Positions 37,375 through 47,410 of a stretch of DNA of 64,000 bases are shown here, one piece after another. Position 1 is the first letter of the stretch; the number at the start of each line of letters is the position of its first letter. Location: assembly GCF_020497125.1 (NCBI RefSeq), contig NC_059077.1, positions 24,064,840 through 24,128,839 on the forward strand. The letters are read 5' to 3'. The notes under the pieces are model-generated. The model was not told where the DNA came from, made no database searches, and was given only the letters and a program-made list of their open reading frames with translations. Made by a program: the position numbers and the translations under genes. Source of the DNA: Mauremys mutica (taxonomy: Eukaryota; Chordata; Testudines; Geoemydidae).

Positions 37375-40107
37375 CACAAAACCTCTGAGAGGTATGAGGG
37401 TATTATCCCCATTTTACAGATGGATAACTCAGGCATAGAGGGACAGATTTAAAAATATGTAGCTGCCTAACACTCATTGAAAATTTCACTGGGCACCTAA
37501 ATATCTTTAAAAATCTGGCCCCAAAAGATTAAGGTCAGAAGTGTCCACTAATGAGTGCCAGATTTGACATTTAAGACCGAATTTATTTATTTTTCTTCAG
37601 AGTACTTAGCATTATATATCTTTTTACATGGTCAAATCACAGCTCTAATTGACTTGGTTACAGCTGTGAGTGCATAGCATTTTTGCAAAGCAGACACCAG
37701 AGTCTCACATTGGGCACTCAAAAAATGACACCAGTGACCACCTGTGAAAAGTTTGGTTTAAGTGACTTACTCAGCATCCCATAGAAACTCTGTTGCAGCG
37801 GCAGAGATAGAATCCAGTTCTCCAGGGCAGCATTCAACTGCCTGAACCATGAGACCATTTTTTCTTTTTGCAGTACCCTTCTTCATTCACTACATAACCC
37901 CGATTCTTCCCTCAGACCAGGAACATCCTTGTGAACTGAATGAGGCTAGTGTCATGGAGAAAAGTAGTATGCAGTCATCTAATTAAAGACTGTCATAATG
38001 CATGAACTAAAGTCGCATAGGCAACCTTAACTTTGGCATTTCCTAACTTTTGAGTGCTTGATTTTGCAGCCTGAACATCTTTTAACGTAGTTTTTTCTCT
38101 AATACAAAATTATGGTTGTCAAACTGACCAAAAACAAAAAAATAGGGCCAGATCTTCAGGTCCTGTAAATCAACATGGTTCTGACATCAGTGGAACTATC
38201 CTAGTTCCATTTACACCATCTGAGTAACTGCCCCATAAAGTGTAAAGTTAACTACAGGTGAAATTTTTGTTTTTCCCTCTAACTCTAAAGCATTTTGGGT
38301 TTTAGTTCAAATGTATGATGTGCCACATTGGTGTTCTTAAATAGGTATTAAAGGAAGTTATGCTTTTGATTGTTAAAACGCCATATTAAATCAGAAGCTG
38401 TTCATGTTAATACAGCTTTGCTGTGTGATCTTGGACAAATCAATTAGCTGTACTTCCTCCGTCCATAAAATGGGAACATCTGTCTCATGGTGGTCCATGA
38501 GGATTTTTAGCAAAGGGAGCAGTTTTCAAAGGTGCCAAGTGCAGTTTGGCATCTTACTCTTACTGACTTTCAGTAGGAGTTGGTTGCCTGTCATTTAAAA
38601 ATCTCTTCCCAAGACGTGTTATTCTCTGGTGGAAAATATTATAGAAGTGCAAGGATCTTTTGAACCACACATTACACTGATCTGAGATTCCTTCAATATT
38701 TACATATAATGGAGACACTTAAGGATGACTGAAACATTTTACTTTCAGTTTGTTACTGGGTCAGCTATGTCAATGTTAGTGTCACTTTTCTCAGTAGTAG
38801 TGAGAAGGGACTAAGTATGTGAAAGCATATCACAGACTAATAGTTCTGTAACTATTTACATATCCCTTTAAAGAGGATTAGGTAGCTGAGCTGAAGGAAT
38901 TTTAAAACTCAGGTTATTTGCTCAGTAGTACAGAGCTACTGCCACCTCTGTCTATGAAGGAGCTGCTGAAGTAGAATATCCTTAAGGAAATTATTCATTA
39001 AGCCATTTCTATTTTCTAAACAACAAGATAGATTCCCTCCTTACCTAGGGCCCACAAAAAATTGTGAATAATATTTAGTAAAACAAAGCATTAAATGATT
39101 GGATGCATAATATAAAACTTGTTGAAACAATGTATTTACAATAAAATTCTGTTTGACAAAGTTTAAAAATAAGAATTTGCAATGGATCTATATTGATTCC
39201 TAAACCTAGGCTGTTAAAATGGGAGTTGGAAGACCTTTAACACTGATAGTGGTGTGGCTGTGGGATAGCTCTGTAGTGTTTGTTCCTTCTCATGAATCCA
39301 TCTGTCCCTGACTGTACTTGCAAATACACATTTAAATGATAGCTGGGCAAACACAAGGAACTTGGTCTGTATGACCAGTTCAGACATTACCACAAATTCC
39401 ATTCTGCTGCTCCCTTGTCCAGACTAATCTTAACCCTGTTACTGCCACTACCACCTTATCTGGCCTGTTGCCATAACCCTTCAATCCTTTCAGACCACCA
39501 CCACAAACATCACATACCTTGTCCACCCCAGAGTCTATTCACTGGTTATTTTTTGCCCTGTGTTATCAAGATTAAGCTCCTTATCCTCTCCTTCCTGAGC
39601 ATTCAGAGTTTGATTCATGTCTACCTCTGTTCTCACTTGTAAAGGACTTAGCACACCATTGACGATAAATAAGAATATTCCATACAGTGAAAAATAGTTA
39701 ATCATTAACTAAGATGACTGATGTGTAGGATTTACCATCTCGGCACAATTTGCTCCACTTATTCTGAATGTGGATTTTAATAGTCCATTGTTATTGCAGA
39801 GACAGTAAATAAACCAACCATGTCCTGCAATAATCTAGCATGTGAGAGGCTATGAATAAAGTTACTGACATTTCATTGCATTTAAATTCCTATTTCTCTA
39901 TTCAAGCTGGTTTGGCAATTGAACTTCTTACTGAATCACCAGATAAGTATATTTAAAATCAGGGATTTTTTTTAGATAGGAGCAAACATTTATCCAAAAT
40001 ACTATTTTTCAGATTTTTCATGAAAAATTGTACTATTCAGTTTGAATAAAAGGTTTACGCCTTTTTTTCAGCCTACTGATCTGCTTGTTTTGTTTCTTCC
40101 CTTCTAG
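37375..40107. other. SKP2 intron 9 remainder
   Basis: Holds MIR-like fragments near 37375-37440 (TTATCCCCATTTTACAGATG) and 38405-38490 (GCTGTGTGATCTTGGACAAA, ATAAAATGGGAA). Two sauropsid repeat pieces lie near 37430-37520 and 38510-38600 (CAGTTTTCAAAGGTGCCAAG). Nothing else recognised. Confidence 0.45.
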
Positions 40108-40321
40108 TGAGCTTGGTGAAATTCCCACACTAAAAACTCTTCAAGCTTTTGGAATAGTGACTGACAATTCCCTACAGCTCCTAAAAGAAACGCTTCCCCA
40201 CATAAAGATCAATTGTTCACATTTTACAACCATTGCACGGCCAACGGTTGGCAGCAAAAAGAACAAGGAGATCTGGGGCATCAAATGCAGACTGACACTG
40301 AGAAATCCTAGTGGTTTGTGA
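40108..40321 (+). CDS. SKP2: SKP2 exon 10 with stop codon
   Basis: Acceptor CCCTTCTAG; coding 40108-40321 with TGA at 40319-40321. Encodes [17 protein letters not shown], then [18 protein letters not shown] and [17 protein letters not shown]. This is the last repeat and the C-terminal tail. The 3' UTR follows. Confidence 0.96.
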
Positions 40322-41926
40322 TGCAGCGTTTGCTGGATATTCCCTTTTGTTGTCACCAAGTGTGGTGTGCTTCATCAAGAAACCCAAACACTGGAGCATC
40401 ACTCTAGTTCTTCTTGTAAAAAGTGTTTTAACTTGGTCTTGTGCTATAATTTACTTAAGTATATTTTTATATTGTCCTTCTCTTACTGTGTCCAGAAATC
40501 CAATCAGGTATGAGTAATTGTAGGCATTTTAAAAGTCAATTTTGCTTTTAGAAATATTTTTGCAAAAGCGAAGTGACTATTGCAATTGTGCTAAACATGA
40601 TTAAGTTAGAAAGTTTGGTAACAAATAGTGCAGCTGTTCTAGTTATTTGGCAATGTGCTTAATTCTGCAGTCTGATGTTGCTTTATTGGAACTGTGATGG
40701 TCCAAAGGTGCTTCTGTAATAATTTTCCAAATACATAGCTTTGAATAAGGCCCTTGCAAAGTAGAGAGATGTTCTGTCATTAGGGAACTGTTTTACTTCA
40801 TTACAACTCAGTACTTTCCTGACTGTTTCAGATTTTAGAGCTCAGAATGAGTAAGGGCATTAAGTCTATTTAGACTCCTAACTGAACAGGATGGAATATT
40901 TGGTGCTATCTGCTTTTTTCAGGGGAGAGGGGGAAGGAGGGAGGAATAAACCATGGCATTGGACACTAAATTCACTGAACCCTCTTGATGCACTAGGAGC
41001 TGTGGGAAGGGAGAGCTATGCAAAAGGAGCTATGAGAAAGCTGAATCAGATACTAGCTATAAGGCAGCAGAACAGAGCTACAGTGCATTTTTTCCAACCA
41101 TTACAGAAGTGTGACCCTCACTGTTTCAAAATGACCGTGCTGAAGAGTGTAAAACTTGAAACCCCTTTGCAAGTTTGTGAAACCAAGGATCTCACTTGTC
41201 AGGGTGAAGTTTTCATTGGGTATTTTAGTCTGACTTACATTCCAGTTCTGTGCCACTTAATCAGCATTTAACTTCTTCTGATTTGTGATTTTCCAGTAGT
41301 TTCTAAAGATGCATTATTAATGTAAGAATCTCTTCAGAAGGAAGCTTAGTAGGTTTCTGTTTATATAGCCCTGTATTCACATCCCTTAAGTGAGACTCTG
41401 CTGGGCTAAGGAGCAGTAAAGAGGGAAATACACAGAGCTCTTCAGGGCAAGTAAAGTAAGGGGTCAGTGGGATCTAATGGACATCAAGCGTTCCACAGTA
41501 CAGAAACAGCAGTCTTGCAGATATGCTTGCTATAGCTGAGGGAGATATAAGTCACCACAGATTCCCTTAGCTTCTACAATGCAGAAAATTTAGCAAACTA
41601 AGTTTCTAGGCTCTAAAATACAGGAACTGGGACAATAAAGAAACCCACCAAAAACTTAGCAACTTTGATGGTAGTTCAGGAGAGAAAAATACGAAGGTAT
41701 AGAAATGAACAACTAGATAACTATTCAAGCCTATAAGAGGGGAAAGGATAGATATGTAGTTAAGGCATGGGAGTAAGCCTTAGAGCTGGTTCTTTATGCC
41801 TATAGTCACCATCTGTAAAATGGATATAGTACATCCCTGTGTTTGAGGTGCTGAGAATAAGTTTATTCATGACTGAGGTGGCTAGACAGGTGCCAAGGCC
41901 ATAAGGTTACCTACAGAAAAAATGTA

Positions 41927-42264
41927 CAGTAGAACTTGAGTTACAAACTGACTGGTCAACTACACACCTCTTTTGGAACTGCAAGTATGCAATCAGGCAG
42001 CAGCAGAGATGGGGGTGGGGGGAGTACAGTGCTGTGTTAAACTAGTAAAATAAAAAGGGAAAGTTTTTAAAGATTTGAGGTAAAGAAACTTGTGCTCTTC
42101 ATTTAAATTAATGGTTAAAAGTAGCATTTTTCTTTTGCATAATACAGTTTCAAAGCTATTAAGTCAGTGTTCAGTTGTAAACTTTTGAAAGAACTGCTAT
42201 AATGTTTTGCTCAGGGTTATGAACAACCTCTAGTCCCAAGATGTTCGTAACCGAGATTCTACTG
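41927..42264. mobile_element. Tc1/mariner-type nonautonomous element
   Basis: Ends CAGTAGAACTTGAGTTACAA and GTTCGTAACCGAGATTCTACTG (imperfect inverted repeats), flanked by TA on both sides (41925-41926 and 42265-42266). 338 bp, AT-rich, non-coding. In the SKP2 3' region. Confidence 0.75.
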
Positions 42265-42787
42265 TACAACCATAAAGTAGTTTCAGTAATCGAACATGTG
42301 CTGTTAACAGGGAAAGAAGCTGAGTTTTTCCCTTTTCCCCAGGGGGGTGGAACAGGTGACAAATTTCTAGCAGGCTTAAACATTTATGTAGCAATTCACA
42401 TATCCTGGGTATCATTAACTGTGCTTGCACTTTAAGCAGCTAGCAGAAGTTGAGACCAATCTAAGTCTTCCTGGATGCTCCCATTTCTATATCCCACCAA
42501 TCTGGTCACAGATTCACCATAGTTTGTCAGCCTTTTGGTGTAACGCTCAATTAAGTCTCACTTCTGAATTTATACTTGCAACCAGTGAGACAAGATATGG
42601 CACTCAACATCCCCTTCTATCTGTGCCTGGCCCCAGTAGGGAGTTTAAAAAGAACCTCCTCTCCTCCAACTAGCAACAGAACCCTACCTCACATGACCAT
42701 CCAGTCTACTAGAGATGGCTATTGCTAATCAGTTTTACATGGAAGGTGATCAAGTGCTATACTGAGGGGCAGCAGTATAAAACATTA

Positions 42788-43031
42788 AGGGTACATCTAC
42801 ACTTAACACTACAGCTGCACTGCTGTAATGCCTATGCTGACAGGAGGGATTCTCCTATTGGTGTAGATAATCCACCTCCCCAAGAGGCACTAGGTCAATG
42901 GAAGAATTCTTCTGTCAACCTAGTGCTACACAGGGACTTTGGTCAGCTTAACTACACCACTCAGGGGCTTGAATTTTTCACACCTCTGAGTGATGTAGTT
43001 ATGCCAGTCTAATTTTCTAGTGTAGACCAGG
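42788..43031. mobile_element. Harbinger-type MITE
   Basis: Ends GGGTACATCTACACTTAA and AGTGTAGACCAGGCC, flanked by TAA (42785-42787 and 43032-43034). 244 bp. Internal inverted pieces (CACTAGGTCAATGGAAGAA / TTCTTCTGTCAACCTAGTG). Confidence 0.8.
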
Positions 43032-44044
43032 CCTAAACTATGCTTTCTTTCGTCGGATGATTCTTAACCCATTCAAAAGTCATTAAATATCTCCAGCTGG
43101 TGGTGAATCACTTATTTAAGTATGGAATTAGACCCTTTACTATCACACATAACCGTGTGGAGTAGTGTTGACTGGAAGTAATAGTGCCAATCTGTTGCTT
43201 TCATTCAAACTATTTCTCCCACTTGACATCTTGCTTTGAGTTTACTGAGGACAGCCCAGTTATTACATATCTAAGCAGCCTGACATTTTTGAAATACCTT
43301 GCCATGAATAAGGTCTTCATAGCATGGGATCCTAAAGACTTAACTTATAATTATAAAGACAAAGGCATTAAGGGGTGAAGTATTCTCTGCATAACCTGAT
43401 ACATTTAAAAAAACCACTCTTAGGTTCAGCACAGTTGCATATGTTTCATAGTTTAGGAAACTACAACAAACTAAAGTTGATAAGTAGTAAATCTAGATCA
43501 AGTGAAAGTCTTTAAGCTTGGAATACAGAAGAATATTAACTTGTATTTCTCTCCATAAATATTGTAATAGCAAAAGCTACAGCATTTCACTGTTGTACTC
43601 CAATAAACTAATTTTTAAAAAATATCAAACCCCTCTTGCTGTGGTGACAGGAAAGTAACTTGAAAAAATATCACTCACTTGTGAAATGGGAAATGTTTAT
43701 ATGCACTTGAAGTGCACTAAAAGCTACAGCTATAGATGAGTGTGCTTGGATACACTCTTACTCTAGAACTGTCTTATTTGAAGACTTTCACAACATGCTA
43801 CTGTGTTCACCAAGATCAGGACGGTGCAAATCTGTCATCCAGGTAAAATGCAAAAATCTACTTTAACTGAGCTTTTCCACACCATCACCAAGGGATTGGG
43901 GGAAGATGGAGAATGCAAGAAAAACTGAAGTCCATGCAGCCTGAAGTGAGGTACAAGTCTGTACAGTGAAATTAAACTCCTAGCACCGTGATGGAATAGA
44001 AAATGCTTTAAATCCTGTCCAAATTAAATATTTAAGATGAATAA

Positions 44045-45136
44045 GATATGTTGGGAAGAGTCACCATGAGTATTGTAAAAGGAAATCATGCCTCACCCAT
44101 TAGAATTCTTTGAGGGTATCAAGCATGTGGACAGGGGTAATCTAGTGTACTTCGACTTTCAGAAGGCCTTCACTGAGGTCCCACCTCAAAGGCTCTTAAA
44201 CAAAAGCAAGTAGTCCTGGGATAGAGGGAAGGTCCTTATGGATCAGTAACTGCTAAGGATAGCTAGGGAACAAAGGGCAGGAGTAAATTAACAGTTTTCA
44301 CAATGGAAAGAAGTAAATGGCAGGTTCCCCAAAGGATCTGTACTGTTCAACATATTCATATACGATCTGGAAAAGGGAGTAAACAGTAAGGTGGCAAAGT
44401 TTAAACCATACAAAATTACTCAAGATAGTAAAGTCAAAAGCAGACTTCAAAAAGTTAAAGGGATCCCACAAAACGGGGTCACAAAAAGGCAGGTAAAATT
44501 CAGTGTTGATAAATACAAAGTAATTCATGTTGGAAAACAGACTGCATTTTTTTATATATAGTTGGGATTAATTTAGCACTTACCACTCAAGAAAGATCCT
44601 GGATATCATGGGCTAGTTCCCTGAAAACATCCACTCAGTGTGCAGTAGCAGTCACAAAAGCTAATGTTAGGAACTATTAGGAAAGGAATAGACAAGACAG
44701 TAAATATAAGCCACTGTATAAATCCATGGTATGCTCACACATTGAATACTGTGTGCAGTTCTAGTCAACTCAGCTCATAAATGATACTAGAATTGGAAAT
44801 GGTGCAGAGAACTTCAACAATGGAGGGGAGGGATAGCTCAGTGGTTTGAGCATTGGCCTGCTAAACCCAGGGTTGTGAGTTCAATCCTTGAGGGCAATTA
44901 GGGATCTGGGGCAAAATCAGTACTTGGTCCTTCTAGTGAAGGCAGGGGGCTGGACTTGATGACCTTTCAGGGTCCCTTCCAGTTCTATGAGATAGGTATA
45001 TCTCCAAATAGTATATTTAATGATTAAAAGGGCATGGGACAGCTTCCATGAGGAGAAATTAAAAAGACTAGTACTGTTCAGATTAAAAAAGAAATGACTG
45101 GGGAGGGAGGCAAGAGAGGTCTATAAGATCATGAAT
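44045..45136 (+). mobile_element. CR1 LINE fragment
   Basis: Decayed CR1 sequence parallel to the 12075-14364 copy: AAAGGAAATCATGCCTCACC, CTTTCAGAAGGCCTTCACTG, AATGCATGTTGGAAAA-type words and ATCCACTCAGTGTGCAG. No intact frame. Interrupted by a SINE and broken at the right by a Penelope-like insertion. Confidence 0.8.
44824..45006 (+). mobile_element. Full-length turtle tRNA-derived SINE
   Basis: Head AGGGGAGGGATAGCTCAGTG with box A/B-like words (GGTTGTGAGTTCAATCCTTG), middle CAGTACTTGGTCCTTC, tail GACCTTTCAGGGTCCCTTCC and GAGATAGGTATATCTCC. It is inserted in the CR1 fragment. Despite the tRNA-like head this is not a tRNA gene. Confidence 0.9.
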
Positions 45137-46332
45137 AGGCGTTGCCTTACCAAGTGGGGGATTCAGTCTAACAAGACAATTCAACTAACAGTAGAATACC
45201 AAGGGAGGAAAAATCACTTTTGTAGTGTCACAGCAAACCTGGTGGCTGAACTTTGTGACTTTGTCCTCACCCACAACTATTTCAGATTTGAGGACAATTT
45301 ATACCTTCATGTCAGCAGGACTGCTATGGGTACCCGCATGGCCTTACAGTATGCCAACATTTTTTATGGCTAACTTAGAACAATGCTTCCTCAGCTCTCG
45401 TCCCCTAATGCCCTTACTCTGCTTGCGCTACATTGATGATATCGTCATCATCTGGACCCATGGGAAGGCGGCCCTTGAGGAATTCCACCAGGATTTCAAC
45501 AATTTCCATCCCACCACCAACCTCATCCTGGACCAGCCCACACAAGAGATCCACTTCCTAGACGCTAATGTTCTAATAAGTGATGGTCACATAATCACCA
45601 CCCTATACCGGAAACCTACTGACCACTATACTTACCTCCATGCCTCCAGCTTTCATCCAGACCACATCACACGATCCATTGTCTACAGCCAAGCTCTAAA
45701 ATACAACCGCATTTGCTCCAATCCCTCAGACAGAAAAACACCTACAGGATGTCTATCAAGAGTTCTTAAAACTACAATACCCACCTGGTGAAGCTAAGAA
45801 ATAGATTGACAGAGCCAGAGGCGTACCCAGAAGTCACCTACTACAAGACAGGCCCAACGAAGAAAGTAACAGACCACTAGCCGTCACCTAAAGCCCCCAA
45901 CTAAAACATCTCCAGCGCATCATCAAGGATCTACAATCTATCCTGAAGGACAATCCATCACTCTCACAGACCTTGGGAGACAGGCCAGTCCTCGCTTACA
46001 GACAGCCCCCCAACCTGAAGCAAATACTCACCAGCAACTACACGCCACACAATAAAAACACTAACCCAGGAACCAAACCCTGCAACAAACCCCGGGGCCA
46101 ACTCTGTCCGCATATCTATTTAAGGGACACCATCATAGGACCTAATCACATCAGCCACACAATCGGGCTCGTTCACCTGCACATCTACCAATGTGATACA
46201 AAAGTGATTTTTCCTCCCTTGGTATTGAATTGTCTCGTTAGACTGACCTCCCACTTGGTAAGGCAACTCCCATCTTTTCATGTACTATGTGTATATATAC
46301 ACACCTGCTATTGTATTTTCCACTCCAGGCAT

Positions 46333-46368
46333 CTGATGAAGTGGGTTCTAGCCCACGAAAGCTTATGC
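46333..46368 (+). ncRNA. Hammerhead-ribozyme-like core in the Penelope 3' end
   Basis: CTGATGA (46333-46339), stem II GTGGG/CCCAC with loop TTCTAG, GAAA (46357-46360), then GC-TTAT-GC as a short stem III. The expected cleavage triplet ends in CC rather than UC here, so this copy is probably uncleavable. Penelope-like elements are known to carry hammerhead motifs. Confidence 0.6.
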
Positions 46369-46392
46369 CCAAATAAATTTGTTAGTCTCTAA

Positions 46393-46670
46393 GGCCTGGT
46401 CTACACTGGGGGGGGGTCGAACTAAGGTACGCGACTTCAGCTACGTGAATAGCGTAGCTGAAGTTGAACTACCTTAGTTCGACTGACTTACCCGTCCTGA
46501 CGCCGCGGGATCGAAGTCCGCGGCTCCCCCGTCGACTCCGCCACTGCCGTTCACGGTGGTGGAGTTCCGGAGTCGACAGGAGCGCGTCCAGAGTTCGAAC
46601 TATCGCGTCTAGATTAGACACGATAGTTCGAACTCCAAGAAGTCGAACTCTCCGCGTCGACCCGGCGGGT
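46393..46670. mobile_element. Multi-hairpin MITE, copy 1 (right end lost)
   Basis: Starts GGCCTGGTCTACACTGG after TAA. Hairpin 1: TCGAACTAAGGTA... / ...TACCTTAGTTCGA with inner arms ACTTCAGCTACG / GCGTAGCTGAAGT. Hairpin 2: CCACTGCCGTTCACGGTGG. Hairpin 3: GAGTTCGAACTATCG... / ...CGATAGTTCGAACTC. It is inserted in the Penelope 3' end between CTCT and GGTGCC. The right terminal repeat seen in copy 2 is missing. Confidence 0.85.
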
Positions 46671-47039
46671 ATGGTGCCACAAGTACTCCTCGTTGTTTTT
46701 GCTGATACAGACTAACATGGCTACCACTCTGAAACATTTATAATCACCATATTGGATTAAGCTATCTTATGCAGTTCTTTCAATGTTCTGATTTAGTAAA
46801 GTTTTACCTTAATTTCTTGGTTTGCCAGTGGTTCCAGTCAGTGACCCCTAAAAGTTCATGCTGACTGGCAGAGGGCACCGGTATGCATAAGGGTTACAGG
46901 GATCCCCTGGGTCAGGTCTGTACATTCTAGTTCACTGAGTACCACCTGTCTACCACAAGACTGTGTTCACACTGATCCTCAGTCTTTCTGACATGTATAT
47001 GCAGATAACATGTAAGGAGATAGATATATATATTATATT

Positions 47040-47071
47040 TACACACACACACACACACATACACACACACA
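47040..47071. repeat. (CA)n microsatellite
   Basis: Two AC runs broken by one T. Confidence 0.9.
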
Positions 47072-47410
47072 ATTATGTTCTTAAGGCCTTATAGTTAAAG
47101 GCAGGTCATTCAGAGGTAGTGTGCATTGAGACAGATTCCACAATATAGGTTTAATAGGGTAACCACTAATATCTAACACAGTAGTTGCTGACCACTACAC
47201 AACTCATAGCAAGAAGAAAATTACCAAAAGGCTGTACCAGTACAGCTTGCCCACACAACTACTATGCTGGGACATCATCAGTTTAGCACAAAGTGCGACG
47301 TACATAAAACCAAAACAACGCTTCTGCATGTTAATTTCTGAACTAACCTGGCCTTAAACTGCTTGGCTTGAGAACTTACCGAATCAGAGTACAATGTTCT
47401 ATGTCTGCAA

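Larger units (their letters stand above)
20790..43620 (+). other. SKP2: SKP2 gene, complete
   Basis: S-phase kinase-associated protein 2, the substrate-binding F-box subunit of the SCF(SKP2) ubiquitin ligase. It acts in the nucleus with SKP1, CUL1, RBX1 and the cofactor CKS1 to mark phosphorylated p27 and other cell-cycle inhibitors for degradation. Ten coding exons, all with AG/GT borders and matching phases, total 1,260 nt including stop, giving 419 residues (human about 424). Order: N-terminal regulatory region (1-89), F-box (about 90-130), then leucine-rich repeats (about 150-390) and a C-terminal tail ending [10 protein letters not shown]. The intact frame and conserved domains indicate a working gene. 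The 3' UTR end is uncertain: AATAAA occurs at 41634 and 43602. Confidence 0.96.
40322..43620 (+). other. SKP2: SKP2 3' UTR and downstream sequence
   Basis: No further coding exon is expected. The 126-codon open frame at 40891-41271 has no homolog that I recognise and lies in this UTR. AATAAA hexamers occur at 41634-41639 and 43602-43607; which one is used cannot be told from sequence. Two DNA transposons lie in this stretch (41927-42264, 42788-43031). Confidence 0.5.
45137..46735 (+). mobile_element. Penelope-like retroelement, endonuclease deleted
   Basis: Reverse-transcriptase frames: MGTRMALQYANIF near 45330, then the catalytic motif LRYIDDIVIIWTHG (45420-45465) and IHFLDANVLISDGHIITTLY (45550-45605). 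The linker PCNKPRGQLCPHI lies near 46080-46115. Just after HIYQCD (about 46195) the sequence jumps to the 3' UTR, so the GIY-YIG endonuclease core is missing. There is a frame change near 45370 and more stops later. The left 90 bp is an inverted copy of the 3' UTR (46200-46275). The 3' terminus CAGACTAACATGGCTACCAC ends near 46735 and is interrupted by a MITE at 46393-46670. Confidence 0.85.

Noticed and set aside
40891..41271. 126-codon open frame downstream of the SKP2 stop
   Set aside because: No recognised domain, no splice context; best explained as chance in the 3' UTR.
44824..45006. tRNA gene
   Set aside because: The tRNA-like head is part of a SINE with a CR1-like tail, and other copies occur in the window.
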